A DNA stretch of 64,000 nt from Gammaproteobacteria bacterium. Its GTDB lineage: Bacteria > Pseudomonadota > Gammaproteobacteria > Ga0077536. The position numbers were made by a program, and so were the translations under genes. The notes beneath the pieces are model-generated. The model ran no database searches. It worked only from the letters and a program-made list of their open reading frames with translations, and was not told where the DNA came from. The DNA is taken from assembly GCA_024235015.1 (NCBI GenBank), contig JACKNG010000002.1:248001-312000 (forward strand). Direction: 5' to 3'. This document shows positions 27,598 through 36,730 of this stretch, one piece after another; the stretch's first letter is position 1; every line of letters begins with the position of its first letter.

Positions 27598-28209
27598 TCA
27601 ATTGCCATACTGCTGGTTCTTGCTGTCCAGCGAGGCGATGAGGCTGTCGATACCGCCATCCTTGATCATCGAACCGAACGACGCGCGGTAGGTCTTGACC
27701 AGGCTCACGCCGTCGACGGAGACATCGAACACCTTCCACGGGCCGGACTTGTTGTGCAGACGATAGACGATCGGAATCACCGAACTGCCGGGTTGCGAGA
27801 TGACCTGCTTGACCATGGCGGTGTTGGCGCCGCCCTTCTGCTCGAGCGGCGGGTAGGTGATTTCCTGGCCGGAGAACTCCAGCAGCGCCGTCGCGTAGGT
27901 GCGCACGAGCAGCTTGCGGAACTGTTCGACGAAGGCCGCGCGCTGCTCCGCGCTGGCCGTATTCCAGCTGTCGCCGAGGACCCACTGCGACATGATGTCG
28001 AAATCGAAGTGGGGGAAGATGAGTTCCGAGACGAGGTTGTACATCTTGCCCGGATCATCCTGCAGCGCTGCCTTGTCGGCCTGCACGCGATCCAGGACCT
28101 GCTCGGTCGTCGACTGCACGATGGCCTGGGCGTCCTCGGCGGCGGGGACGACGGCAAATGCGAACATCAACAACAGGGCCAGCGCGGCTCGCAACACGGG
28201 CTTCATCAT
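27598..28209 (-). CDS. mlaC: Phospholipid-binding protein MlaC
   Basis: MlaC ferries phospholipids across the periplasm between the outer-membrane MlaA complex and the inner-membrane MlaFEDB transporter. The 203-residue product has a signal peptide (MMKPVLRAALALLLMFAFAVVPAA) and the family core: MYNLVSELIFPHFDFDIMSQWVLG, FRKLLVRTYATALLEF, and a Val/Asp-rich C-terminal sheet. Two adjacent ATGs open the frame. Unlike E. coli, no mlaF, mlaE, mlaD or mlaB genes flank it: upstream is gloA and downstream is ibaG. Confidence 0.93.
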   Translation of the reverse strand: MMKPVLRAALALLLMFAFAVVPAAEDAQAIVQSTTEQVLDRVQADKAALQDDPGKMYNLVSELIFPHFDFDIMSQWVLGDSWNTASAEQRAAFVEQFRKLLVRTYATALLEFSGQEITYPPLEQKGGANTAMVKQVISQPGSSVIPIVYRLHNKSGPWKVFDVSVDGVSLVKTYRASFGSMIKDGGIDSLIASLDSKNQQYGN

Positions 28210-28381
28210 CTCGTTCCTCTGGTTCAGCGTGTTCCGTTCGGGATGCGCGGGTGGCGGCCACGCCCACACGAGTGGCGCGTCGGGCCACGCCGGCGGGTGG
28301 CATCCGGGGCCCCGGGCGGCGTCCCGTCCGGGGCGCGCTAATGTAGCACAAAGCCCCGCACGGGTGCGGCGCGGCACGCGC

Positions 28382-28768
28382 TCAGGCGTGGTCTTCGACG
28401 AGCTCGACCTTGTAGCCGTCGGGGTCTTCGACGAAAGCGATGACGTGGGTCCCGCCTTTCATCGGGCCGGCCTCGCGCACGACCTTGCCGCCGCGGGCCT
28501 TGACCTCGTCGCAGGCCTTGTAGACATCGGGTACACCGAGCGCGATATGGCCGTAGGCGCTGCCCATCTCGTAGCTGTCAGTGTCCCAGTTGTGGGTCAG
28601 CTCGATGACGGTATTGTCCGCCTCCGGTCCGTAGCCGACGAAGGCCAGGGTAAAGCGGCCCTCGGGGAAATCCCGGCGTCGCAGGATCTGCATGCCCAAC
28701 ACCTCGCAATAGAAGGCCAGCGAGGCCTCGAGGTCGGTCACGCGCAGCATTGTATGCATCATTCTCAT
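28382..28768 (-). CDS. gloA: Lactoylglutathione lyase (glyoxalase I)
   Basis: GloA isomerises the methylglyoxal-glutathione hemithioacetal to S-lactoylglutathione. The 128-residue product has both beta-alpha-beta-beta-beta units of the family: HTMLRVTDLEASLAFYCEVLGM with the first metal histidine, a TVIELTHN glutamate, GHIALGV with the second histidine, and PDGYKVELVED with the final glutamate. The ATG at 28768 follows GGGGAG by about 8 nt; an upstream extension is purT out of frame. The gene lies 31 nt after purT and probably ends the long queA-to-gloA transcript. Confidence 0.95.
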   Translation of the reverse strand: MRMMHTMLRVTDLEASLAFYCEVLGMQILRRRDFPEGRFTLAFVGYGPEADNTVIELTHNWDTDSYEMGSAYGHIALGVPDVYKACDEVKARGGKVVREAGPMKGGTHVIAFVEDPDGYKVELVEDHA

Positions 28769-28799
28769 CGGTTCTCTCCCCTTTGCTCGGTCGCGGCGC

Positions 28800-29990
28800 T
28801 CAGGCCACGGTGATGTGCAGTTTTGCCGCCGCCTCGCGGGCCCGCGCGCGGGCCTGGTCGACGTCGTCGCCACGCGCCAGGGTCACCGCCAGGCGACGTT
28901 TACCAGCCACTTCGGGCTTGCCGAACACGCGCAGGTCGACGCCACCGAGGGACAGTGCCTCGGCGACGCCCTCGTAGCCAATGGTGCGGCCGTGACCGCT
29001 GCCGAGCACCGCGCAGCTCGCGGCCGGGCCGAGCTGCTCGATCATTCCCAGTTCGGCGCCCAGGATGGCGCGCACGTGCAGCGCGAACTCCGACAGCGGC
29101 TGCGAGATCAACGTGACCATGCCGGTATCGTGCGGCCGTGGCGACACCTCGCTGAACCAGACCTCGTCACCCTTGACGAACAATTCGACGCCGAACAACC
29201 CGTGACCGCCGAGGGCGTCGGTGACGGCGCGGGCCACGGCCTGGGCGCGTTCGAGCGCCGTCGCGGTCATGGCCTGCGGTTGCCAGGATTCGCGGTAGTC
29301 GCCGTCGACCTGCAGGTGACCGATGGGCGCGCAGAAGGCGGTGCCGCCGCGATGACGTACGGTCAGCAGGGTGATCTCGTAGTCGAATTCGACGAAACCT
29401 TCGACGATCACGCGCTGGCGGGCCGCGCGCCCGCCGGTGATGGCGAAATCCCAGGCGCGCGCCGCGGTCTCGGCATCGCGTACCGTGATCTGACCCTTGC
29501 CAGAAGAACTCATCACCGGCTTGACGATGCAGGGCATGCCGATCGCCGCAATGGCATCGCTGCATTCGGTCGCCGACGCGGCGAACCGGTAAGGCGAGGT
29601 CGGCAGGCCGAGGGTTTCCGCGGCGAGACTGCGGATGCCTTCGCGGTCCATGGTCAGCCGCGTGGCCGCGGCGGTCGGCACGACGTGGAAGCCCTCGCCT
29701 TCCAGCTCGACCAGCAATTCCGTGGCAATGGCCTCGACCTCCGGCACGATCCAGCGCGGCCGCTCGGCGGCGAGCACCTCGCGCAGGGCGCCGGCATCGA
29801 GCATGTCGACGACGTGGGCACGGTGGGCCACCTGCATCGCCGGCGCATTGGCGTAGCGGTCACAGGCCACGACCTCCAGTCCCAGGCGCATGGCCTCGAT
29901 GGCGACCTCACGTCCCAGCTCGCCGGCACCGAGCAGCAACAGGCGGGTCGCGTTGGAGGCGAGCGGCGTACCGATGGTCAGGGTCGTCAT
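28800..29990 (-). CDS. purT: Formate-dependent phosphoribosylglycinamide formyltransferase PurT
   Basis: PurT is the ATP-grasp enzyme that makes formyl-GAR from formate and ATP, the folate-independent route for the third step of purine synthesis. The 396-residue product has LLLGAGELGREV near the N-terminus, the CIVKPVMSSSGKGQ ATP loop, VELFVKGDEVWFSEVSPRPHDTGMVTL with the metal-binding glutamates, and the C-terminal GKPEVAGKRRLAV segment. The ATG at 29990 is chosen because upstream codons are out-of-frame pdxB. It begins 40 nt after the pdxB stop. Confidence 0.96.
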   Translation of the reverse strand: MTTLTIGTPLASNATRLLLLGAGELGREVAIEAMRLGLEVVACDRYANAPAMQVAHRAHVVDMLDAGALREVLAAERPRWIVPEVEAIATELLVELEGEGFHVVPTAAATRLTMDREGIRSLAAETLGLPTSPYRFAASATECSDAIAAIGMPCIVKPVMSSSGKGQITVRDAETAARAWDFAITGGRAARQRVIVEGFVEFDYEITLLTVRHRGGTAFCAPIGHLQVDGDYRESWQPQAMTATALERAQAVARAVTDALGGHGLFGVELFVKGDEVWFSEVSPRPHDTGMVTLISQPLSEFALHVRAILGAELGMIEQLGPAASCAVLGSGHGRTIGYEGVAEALSLGGVDLRVFGKPEVAGKRRLAVTLARGDDVDQARARAREAAAKLHITVA

Positions 29991-30030
29991 GGGCGGCACA
30001 AGGTCTGCAAGCTGGGGCCGGGCACGCGCT

Positions 30031-31149
30031 TCACGCGGTCTTGAAACCGAGTGCCACGAGTTGCGCGACAGTATCGGCATCCGCTCCCGGGCATGCAACG
30101 GTGTACGCGCCGAACTCGCGGCGCAGACCGTAGTGGCGACGCTGGGCGTCGAACAGGGCCGCACGTTGCGCCGGCGCCAGCGCGCCGAGCGCGCGCAGGC
30201 GCGCGGTGTGCGCCGCCAGCGGATGGATGCGCGCGAGCAGCGCCACGATGCCGCCACGATCCACCTCGAGACGGGCGGCGGGGGCCAGGGCGAGCTCGGC
30301 CGGCGGCGCACAATCGCGTTCCAGCCAGCGCGCCAGTGCGCGGTGCAGCAGCAGGCTGGCGCGCGCGCGCGCCTCGCGGCTGTGGCCGGCGATGTGCGGC
30401 GTGGCCCAGGTGCTCGCCGCGAGCGCCACCGGCGCCAGCGCCGGCTCGCCGGCCCAACAATCGAGCGCCGCGCCGAGTTCACCATCGACCAGGCGGGCGA
30501 CGAGCGCCGCTTCGTTCAGCACGCCGCCGCGTGCGGCGTTGATCACCAGCGTGCCGGGCCGCAGCGCGGCGACGCGTCGGGCATCGACGAGATCGCGGGT
30601 GGGGTGAGCGCCGTCGCCGGTGAACGGTACGTGGAGGCTGACGACGTCGCAGCCCAGCACGGCGTCGAGATCGACCAGTTCGATGGCCCCGGCCCGTCCT
30701 CCCAGCGGCGGGTCGTTGGCACGCACCGCGATGCCGAGCGCGCTGGCCAGTGCGTGGAGTTCGCCGCCGACGTGACCGCACCCGATGATGCCCAGACTGA
30801 GTTCACGGGCATCCGCACGGCGGCGCGCAGCCCAGGCGTAGACGCAGCACAACACGTGTTCGGCAACTGCGCGGGCGTTGCATCCCGCGGCAGCGCTGAA
30901 AGCGATGCCCTGGGCGGCGAGCCAGGCGGTATCGACATGGTCGACGCCGGCGGTGGCCGTCCCGACGAAGCGGACCCGGCTGCCGGCGAGCAACCCGCCG
31001 TCGACCCGCGTCACCGAGCGCACGAGCAGGACCTCGGCGTCGCCGAGGTCTGCTGCAGCGAGGCTGCGGCCCTCGAACAGGCGGGCGCGGCCGAAGTCGG
31101 CAAACACGCTGGCCGCGCCGGGGATCTCCCTGTCGACGAGGATCTCCAC
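30031..31149 (-). CDS. pdxB: Erythronate-4-phosphate dehydrogenase PdxB
   Basis: PdxB oxidises 4-phosphoerythronate in the DXP-dependent (E. coli-type) pathway to pyridoxal phosphate. The 372-residue D-2-hydroxyacid dehydrogenase family protein shows VGTATAGVDHVD, AAGCNARAVAEHV, the Rossmann loop GIIGCGHVGGEL, INAARGGVLNE and TPHIAGHS. A C-terminal extension beyond about residue 290 corresponds to the PdxB dimerisation domain and excludes SerA-like relatives. A GTG start gives MEILVDREIPGA, aligning with the E. coli N-terminus. It lies 14 nt after secF, so it is likely co-transcribed. Confidence 0.9.
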   Translation of the reverse strand: MEILVDREIPGAASVFADFGRARLFEGRSLAAADLGDAEVLLVRSVTRVDGGLLAGSRVRFVGTATAGVDHVDTAWLAAQGIAFSAAAGCNARAVAEHVLCCVYAWAARRRADARELSLGIIGCGHVGGELHALASALGIAVRANDPPLGGRAGAIELVDLDAVLGCDVVSLHVPFTGDGAHPTRDLVDARRVAALRPGTLVINAARGGVLNEAALVARLVDGELGAALDCWAGEPALAPVALAASTWATPHIAGHSREARARASLLLHRALARWLERDCAPPAELALAPAARLEVDRGGIVALLARIHPLAAHTARLRALGALAPAQRAALFDAQRRHYGLRREFGAYTVACPGADADTVAQLVALGFKTA

Positions 31150-31163
31150 GGCTGCCGTTCGCT

Positions 31164-32087
31164 TCAGGGACGGTCGTCGGCGACGCCTTCCTTCTGCACC
31201 GGCATGAGGTCGACCTTCTGCACACCGAGACCGACCAGCATGGCGCTGGCGACGTAGATCGAGGAATAGGTCCCGGTGAAGATACCGACCAGCAACGCGG
31301 TGGCGAAACCGTGGATGAGCTCACCACCGAACAGGAACAGGGCAACGACCACGATCAAGGTCGTACCCGAGGTCATCAAGGTGCGTGACAGGGTCTGGTT
31401 CAGCGAGCGGTTGATGACCGTGACCGGGTCGTCCTTGCGGTAGCGACGGAAATTCTCGCGGATACGGTCATAGACCACGATGGTGTCGTTGAGCGAGTAA
31501 CCGACCACGGCCAACACCGCGGCGAGCACGGTGAGATCGAACTCCATGCGCGTGACCGCGAACACGCCGATGACGATGATGACGTCGTGCACCGTGGCGA
31601 CGATGGCGCCGAAGGAGAACTTGAGCGTGAATCGCACCATCACGTAGATCAGGATGCCGCCGAGGGCGTAGAGCACGGCCAGGATGCCGTCCTCGACCAG
31701 CTCGTCGCCGACCTGCGGGCCGACGAACTCGATGCGCCGCATCTCGGCGCCCGGCAACAACGTCAGGATACGGTCGCCGACCCCCGATGCGGCGGCATCG
31801 CCGGACGGCGGCAGGCGCACCAGGACGTCGTTGGGCGTGCCGAAGCGTTGCACCGTCGCGCCCTCGAATTCGGACTTCTCGAGCGCGGCGCGGATACCAC
31901 CGATATCGGCGGGGCCCTCGTAGCCGAGTTCGACCAAGGTGCCGCCGGTGAAGTCGATACCGAAATTGAGACCCTCGGCCACCAGGGCGCCGATCGAGAG
32001 CAAGGACAGCAGCGTGGTCACGATGACCGCGATACGCGTCTTGCCCATGAAGTCGATGTTGAGTTCTTTCTTGACCAGGTTCGCCAT
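31164..32087 (-). CDS. secF: Protein translocase subunit SecF
   Basis: SecF works with SecD in the membrane, using proton motive force to pull secreted proteins through SecYEG. The 307-residue product has six predicted spans, the first-loop motif FGIDFTGGTLVEL after span 1, and the AVVGYSLNDTIVVYDRIREN motif between spans 4 and 5. It lies 18 nt downstream of secD, the usual order. Confidence 0.97.
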   Translation of the reverse strand: MANLVKKELNIDFMGKTRIAVIVTTLLSLLSIGALVAEGLNFGIDFTGGTLVELGYEGPADIGGIRAALEKSEFEGATVQRFGTPNDVLVRLPPSGDAAASGVGDRILTLLPGAEMRRIEFVGPQVGDELVEDGILAVLYALGGILIYVMVRFTLKFSFGAIVATVHDVIIVIGVFAVTRMEFDLTVLAAVLAVVGYSLNDTIVVYDRIRENFRRYRKDDPVTVINRSLNQTLSRTLMTSGTTLIVVVALFLFGGELIHGFATALLVGIFTGTYSSIYVASAMLVGLGVQKVDLMPVQKEGVADDRP

Positions 32088-32105
32088 GACGTTGCGCTCC
32101 CCGCC

Positions 32106-33923
32106 TCAGATGGAAATCTTGCTCAGGCGGCGACCGCCGTAGATGAGATTCACCACCGCGCGGGTACCGGTGATGGCCGTGAACATCGAGGTCGCGATGC
32201 CCAGCGACAACGTCACCGCGAAGCCCTTGACCGGCCCGGTACCGAAGCTGAACAACACGATGGCGGCAATCAAGGTGGTGATGTTGGCGTCGGCGATGGT
32301 GGAGAACGCCTTGTCGTAGCCCGAGTTGATACTCATCTGCGGCGACACGCCGTTGGCGAGCTCTTCGCGGATACGCTCGAAGATGAGCACGTTGGCGTCG
32401 ACCGCCATGCCGACGGTGAGCACGATGCCGGCGATGCCGGGCAGGGTCAGCGTCGCCTGGAGCATCGACAGCAGGGCCACGATCAGCACCACGTTGAGCA
32501 GCAGCGCGAGGTCGGCAATCAGGCCGAACACCTTGTAGTACAGCGCCATGAACACCAGCACCGCGGCCATGCCGATGACCATCGACTTGAAGCCCTTGTC
32601 GATGTTGTCCTGGCCGAGGCTCGGGCCGACGGTACGTTCCTCGACGATCTCGATCGGCGCGGCCAGCGCGCCGGCGCGCAGTAGCAGGGCCAGGGTGCGC
32701 GCTTCGTCGGTGGTGTCGAGGCCCGTGATCTGGAAGCGCTTGGAAAGCTGGTCGCGAATGGTGGCGACGTTGATCACCTCCTCCACCGGGCGGCCCTTGC
32801 GTTGCTCGATGTAGACCACCGCCATGGGCTTGCCGATCTGCTCGCGCGTTGCGCGGCTGAAGATCCGCGCACCCTTGCCGTCGAGGGTGATGAACACCGC
32901 CGGGCTGCCGGTCTGCTGCTCGATGCCGGACGACGCGTCGATGATGTACTCGCCGGTCAGCATGATGCGCTTGTCGAGCAGCAGCGGGTTGCCGGCGCGA
33001 TCGTGGTAGAGCTTGGAGTTGAGCGGGACGCGGCCGTCGACGGCAGCCTGCACGTCGCCGTCGGTGTCGACCATGCGGAATTCGAGCGTGGCGGTTGCGC
33101 CGAGGATCTTCTTCGCCTCGGCGGTGTCTTCGACGCCGGGGAGCTGGACCACGATGCGGTCCTCGCCCTGCTGCTGGATGACCGGCTCGGCGACACCGAA
33201 CTCGTTGACCCGGTTGCGCAGCGTGGTCAGGTTCTGCTTGATGGCGGTACGGCGGATGTCCTGCAGCACCTGCTCACTGACCTCATAGTGCGCCTGGGTG
33301 GGTTCGGCGCCGTCGCTCGCCGAGAGATCGGGGAAGCTGCTTGCGACCTTGCTCGTGCCGCGCGCCTTCATTTCCTCGTTGAGGAACTCGACGTCGATAC
33401 CGCCGTCCTTGCTGCGCGTGATCGAACGGTAACGCACCTTGTCCTCGCGGAAAGCCGCGCGCAGCTCGGAGACGAAGCGCTCGTCGGTCTGCACCCGCAC
33501 CGCGTTCATGTCGACCTGCATGAGGAAGTGCACGCCGCCGCGGAGGTCGAGGCCCATGTACATCTGCTCGCCACCGAGGTCGCGCAACCACGCCGGCGTG
33601 GCCGAAGCGAGATTGAGGGCGACGATGTAATCCTGGTCGCCGACGGCGGCGACGACGACATCGCGCGCGGCGCTGCGGGATTCGTTGTCAGGGAAGCGTA
33701 TCAGCAGGCGCTTCTGCTCGAGGTCGATGCGCTTGAACGCGATACCGGCCTCGTCGAGCGCCGCGGCCACGCGTTCGCGCAGGGCATCGTCGACCGGTTG
33801 CGCGCGACGCGCCGAGATCTGCAGTGCCGGGTCGTAACCGTAGAGGTTGGGCAGGGCGTACAACGCGCCCGCGGCGATGACCACGGCCACCAGCAGGTAA
33901 CGCCACAACGGGTATTGGTTCAT
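32106..33923 (-). CDS. secD: Protein translocase subunit SecD
   Basis: SecD is the larger partner of SecF. The 605-residue product has an N-terminal span (residues 6-24), the large periplasmic domain opening with the MGLDLRGGVHFLM motif, and five C-terminal spans including MAVDANVLIFERIREE with the conserved proton-relay aspartate and arginine. It sits between yajC and secF as in E. coli. Confidence 0.97.
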   Translation of the reverse strand: MNQYPLWRYLLVAVVIAAGALYALPNLYGYDPALQISARRAQPVDDALRERVAAALDEAGIAFKRIDLEQKRLLIRFPDNESRSAARDVVVAAVGDQDYIVALNLASATPAWLRDLGGEQMYMGLDLRGGVHFLMQVDMNAVRVQTDERFVSELRAAFREDKVRYRSITRSKDGGIDVEFLNEEMKARGTSKVASSFPDLSASDGAEPTQAHYEVSEQVLQDIRRTAIKQNLTTLRNRVNEFGVAEPVIQQQGEDRIVVQLPGVEDTAEAKKILGATATLEFRMVDTDGDVQAAVDGRVPLNSKLYHDRAGNPLLLDKRIMLTGEYIIDASSGIEQQTGSPAVFITLDGKGARIFSRATREQIGKPMAVVYIEQRKGRPVEEVINVATIRDQLSKRFQITGLDTTDEARTLALLLRAGALAAPIEIVEERTVGPSLGQDNIDKGFKSMVIGMAAVLVFMALYYKVFGLIADLALLLNVVLIVALLSMLQATLTLPGIAGIVLTVGMAVDANVLIFERIREELANGVSPQMSINSGYDKAFSTIADANITTLIAAIVLFSFGTGPVKGFAVTLSLGIATSMFTAITGTRAVVNLIYGGRRLSKISI

Positions 33924-33980
33924 GGGTGTGCTCGAATCGTTCGTTCGCAGGCCGGCACCGCGCCGGCCGCGCGGCTGGCG

Positions 33981-34310
33981 CTACTTGTCCTTGATGGTGC
34001 CCTTGGGCATGACCTGGGCGACGGCGTGCTTCTGCACCTTGACCTCCGTGCCCTTGGCGATTTCCAGCTTGACGAAGTTGTCCCCGACCTCGGTGATGCG
34101 CCCGAGCAGGCCACCGTTGGTCACCGCCTCGTCGCCCTTGGCCAGCGCCTCGACCATCTTGGTGTGTTCCTTCTGGCGCTTCATCTGCGGCCGGATCAGG
34201 AACATGTAGAACACCACGAACAGGATGACCAGCGGCAGAAAGCTGGCCAGCCCCGGTTGCTGGGCCTGCGGTGCTGCCTGGGCCCAGGCGTTTTGAATCA
34301 GGTAATCCAT
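33981..34310 (-). CDS. yajC: Sec translocon accessory protein YajC
   Basis: YajC is a small single-span membrane protein that associates with SecDF and with the AcrB pump in E. coli. The 109-residue product has one hydrophobic segment (residues 22-41, LPLVILFVVFYMFLIRPQ) with the family motif FYFLIRPQ-like just after it, then a small basic cytoplasmic domain (NGGLLGRITEV, VQKHAVAQVMPKG). The ATG at 34310 follows GGGGAA; a longer reading adds nine residues without a ribosome site. Confidence 0.95.
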   Translation of the reverse strand: MDYLIQNAWAQAAPQAQQPGLASFLPLVILFVVFYMFLIRPQMKRQKEHTKMVEALAKGDEAVTNGGLLGRITEVGDNFVKLEIAKGTEVKVQKHAVAQVMPKGTIKDK

Positions 34311-34362
34311 GGAATTCCCCGCAAAATGGCCGCGCATTATGCCACAGGCGACGCGCCGCCTG

Positions 34363-35475
34363 TCACGCCCCGGGACCAGCTTCGGACTGGGCGAAATCGC
34401 GTGCGAAGGCGGCGTAACGGCCGTCGCGGATGGCCGCCCGCAGCCGCCGCATGAGGCCGAGGTAGTAGGCCAGGTTGTGCAGGGTGTTGAGCCGCGAGCC
34501 GAGGATCTCGTTGGTGCGGTCGAGGTGATGGAGGTAAGCCCGCGAATAGTGGCTGCAGGTATAGCAAGCGCAGGCCGGATCGAGCGGCCCGGTGTCGTCG
34601 CGGTAGCGGGCGTTGCGGATGCGCACCACCCCGACCGAGGTATAGAGGTGACCGTTGCGCGCGTTGCGCGTCGGCAACACGCAATCGAACATGTCGATAC
34701 CGCGACCGACGGCCTCGACCAGGTCGCCCGGCGTACCCACGCCCATCAGGTAACGCGGCCGGTCCGGCGGCAACAGCGCTGCAGTGCAGGCCGTGACCTC
34801 GGCCATGGCCGCCTTGGGCTCGCCGACCGAGAGCCCGCCGATCGCATAGCCGTCGAAGCCGAGTTCCATCAGCCCCGCCGCCGAAGCCCGGCGCAGCGAC
34901 TCGTACATGCCGCCCTGGACGATGCCGAACAGGGCCGCCGGGTTGTCACCATGGGCCGCGCGGCTGCGCGCGGCCCAGCGCAGCGACAGTTCCATCGACG
35001 CCCGAGCCGTGGCCTCGTCGGCCGGGTAGGGGGTGCATTCGTCGAAGATCATGACGATGTCCGAACCCAGCGCGCGCTGCACCTGCATCGAGATCTCGGG
35101 CGAGAGGAACACCCGGTCGCCGTTCAGCGGCGAGCGGAAGGTGACGCCTTCCTCGCGGATGGTGCGCAGGTCGCCCAGGCTGAAGACCTGGAAGCCGCCG
35201 GAGTCGGTGAGGATGGGCCGCGACCAGTGCATGAAGTCGTGCAGGTCGCCATGGGCGGCAATGATGCCGGTCCCGGGCCGCAGCATCAGGTGGTAGGTGT
35301 TGCCGAGCAGGATGGTGGCGCCCAGCCCCTCGAGTTCCTCGGGCGTCATGGCCTTGACCGTGCCGTAGGTACCGACCGGCATGAACACCGGCGTCTCGAC
35401 CACGCCGCGTGCGAACGCCAGCCGCCCCGACCGCGCCGCGCCGTCGACGGCTTCCACGCTGAATTCGAACGCCAC
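34363..35475 (-). CDS. tgt: tRNA-guanine transglycosylase
   Basis: Tgt exchanges guanine-34 for the queuosine precursor preQ1 in tRNAs with GUN anticodons. The 370-residue product shows TPVFMPVGTYGTVKAM, LTDSGGFQVFSL with the catalytic aspartate, MYESLR, GGLSVGEPK, YLMGVGTP, the nucleophile region DMFDCVLPTRNARNGHL, and the zinc site CACYTCSHYSRAYLHHL. A GTG start at 35475 lies 8 nt after GAGGAGG, an unusually good ribosome site, and 13 nt after the queA stop. Confidence 0.97.
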   Translation of the reverse strand: MAFEFSVEAVDGAARSGRLAFARGVVETPVFMPVGTYGTVKAMTPEELEGLGATILLGNTYHLMLRPGTGIIAAHGDLHDFMHWSRPILTDSGGFQVFSLGDLRTIREEGVTFRSPLNGDRVFLSPEISMQVQRALGSDIVMIFDECTPYPADEATARASMELSLRWAARSRAAHGDNPAALFGIVQGGMYESLRRASAAGLMELGFDGYAIGGLSVGEPKAAMAEVTACTAALLPPDRPRYLMGVGTPGDLVEAVGRGIDMFDCVLPTRNARNGHLYTSVGVVRIRNARYRDDTGPLDPACACYTCSHYSRAYLHHLDRTNEILGSRLNTLHNLAYYLGLMRRLRAAIRDGRYAAFARDFAQSEAGPGA

Positions 35476-35488
35476 CGCGCCTGCCTCC

Positions 35489-36538
35489 TCAGGATCCCGA
35501 CACGCCGGCGGCGCGTTCGAGCCACATCGCATCGCCGTAACTGAAAAAGCGGTAGCCCGCAGCGACGGCGTGACGGTAGGCCGCCATCACCCGGGCATGG
35601 CCGCCGAAGGCCGCCACCAGCATCAAGAGCGTCGAGCGCGGCAGGTGGAAGTTGGTCAGCAGCGCGTCGACCACGCGGAAGACGTGACCGGGGCGGATGA
35701 ACAGCCGCGTCTCGCCGTCGAGCGGCGCCAGGCTCCCGGCCGCGGCGGCACTCTCCAGGGCCCGCACGACGGTGGTCCCGATTGCCACCACCCGCCCGCC
35801 ACGCGCACGTGCCGCCGCCACGGCCTCGCAGGTCCGGGCATCGACGCTGACCCGTTCGGCATGCATCACGTGGTCGGCCGCGTTGGCCACCCGCACCGGC
35901 TGAAAGGTACCCGCCCCGACATGCAGGGTGACGCGGGCAAACTCCACCCCTTGCGCGGCGAGTGCATCGAGCAGCGCCTGGTCCAGATGCAGGCCGGCGG
36001 TCGGTGCCGCCACGGCGCCCGGTCGTTCGGCCCAGACCGTCTGGTAGCGCTCGCTGTCGAGGGTCTCGTCGGCACGTTCGATGTACGGCGGCAAGGGCAC
36101 GTGCCCGCAACGCTCGAGCAGCGCCGCCAGGCCGTCGCCGCCGGCGCTGGCGAGGCGGAACAGGGCCCCGTCCCGGCCCAGGACGCGCAGGCGGCCGCCG
36201 CCATCGACCTCGATGTCCGTACCGGCTTTCGGTGCCTTGCTCGCGCGTACGTGCGCCCAGGCGTGGTGTTCGTCGACCAGGCGTTCGATCAGGATCTCCA
36301 CTAGCCCACCACTGCCCGCTTTGCGGCCATGCAGCCGCGCGGGGATGACCCGGGTATCGTTGATCACGACGAGGTCGCCCGGGCGCAGCAACGCGGCCAG
36401 GTGCGGGATACGGGCATCACGACAACCCGCAGCTTCCACCACCAGCAAGCGCGCCGCGGTTCGTTCGGTGGCCGGATACTGGGCAATGCGGTCGGGCGGG
36501 AGGTTGTAGTCGAAGTCGGCGAGCTGCACGGCGCGCAT
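35489..36538 (-). CDS. queA: S-adenosylmethionine:tRNA ribosyltransferase-isomerase QueA
   Basis: QueA transfers ribose from AdoMet to preQ1-tRNA, forming epoxyqueuosine, the step after Tgt. The 349-residue product shows DFDYNLPPDRIAQYP, the LVVINDTRVIPARLHG motif, APTAGLHLD, HVGAGTFQPV, and NFHLPRSTLLMLVAAF. The ATG gives MRAVQLADFDYNLP; the frame continues upstream across tRNA-Leu and cannot be translated from there. It is probably the first gene of queA-tgt-yajC-secDF-pdxB-purT-gloA and is divergent from the tRNA. Confidence 0.97.
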   Translation of the reverse strand: MRAVQLADFDYNLPPDRIAQYPATERTAARLLVVEAAGCRDARIPHLAALLRPGDLVVINDTRVIPARLHGRKAGSGGLVEILIERLVDEHHAWAHVRASKAPKAGTDIEVDGGGRLRVLGRDGALFRLASAGGDGLAALLERCGHVPLPPYIERADETLDSERYQTVWAERPGAVAAPTAGLHLDQALLDALAAQGVEFARVTLHVGAGTFQPVRVANAADHVMHAERVSVDARTCEAVAAARARGGRVVAIGTTVVRALESAAAAGSLAPLDGETRLFIRPGHVFRVVDALLTNFHLPRSTLLMLVAAFGGHARVMAAYRHAVAAGYRFFSYGDAMWLERAAGVSGS

Positions 36539-36560
36539 GCTAACAGAACCGTTCGACGCG

Positions 36561-36574
36561 GACGGTCGACCGTC
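36561..36574. repeat. Perfect 14-bp palindrome between queA and tRNA-Leu
   Basis: GACGGTCGACCGTC is its own reverse complement. It covers the -35 of the tRNA-Leu promoter and lies 23-36 nt upstream of the queA start, so it could be an operator for either gene. I know of no regulator with this site. Confidence 0.7.
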
Positions 36575-36594
36575 ATCAGGCCATCTCATATACT
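36566..36594 (+). promoter_or_regulatory. Sigma-70 promoter of tRNA-Leu
   Basis: TCGACC (-35, four of six consensus bases) and TATACT (-10, five of six) are 17 bp apart. The predicted start is near 36601, 12 nt before the mature tRNA. A GC-rich stretch (TGCCGCCC) follows the -10 box, typical of stable-RNA promoters under stringent control. Confidence 0.65.
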
Positions 36595-36612
36595 TGCCGC
36601 CCTTCGCGCCGG

Positions 36613-36699
36613 GCCGGGATGGCGGAACTGGTAGACGCGCCAGACTCAAAATCTGGTATCCGAAAGGATGTGGGGGTTCGATTCCCCCTCCCGGTACCA
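36613..36699 (+). tRNA. tRNA-Leu (CAA anticodon)
   Basis: An 87-nt class II tRNA with CCA encoded. The acceptor stem pairs GCCGGGA with TCCCGGT (one G-U pair); the anticodon stem is CCAGA/TCTGG around the loop CTCAAAA, giving CAA, which reads UUG leucine codons. The variable arm is long, as leucine tRNAs require (ATCCGAAAGGAT stem region), and the T arm GGGGGTTCGATTCCCCC is intact. Confidence 0.97.
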
Positions 36700-36730
36700 C
36701 CGCGGCGCGGCCGACCTGGCACGCGAGCGG

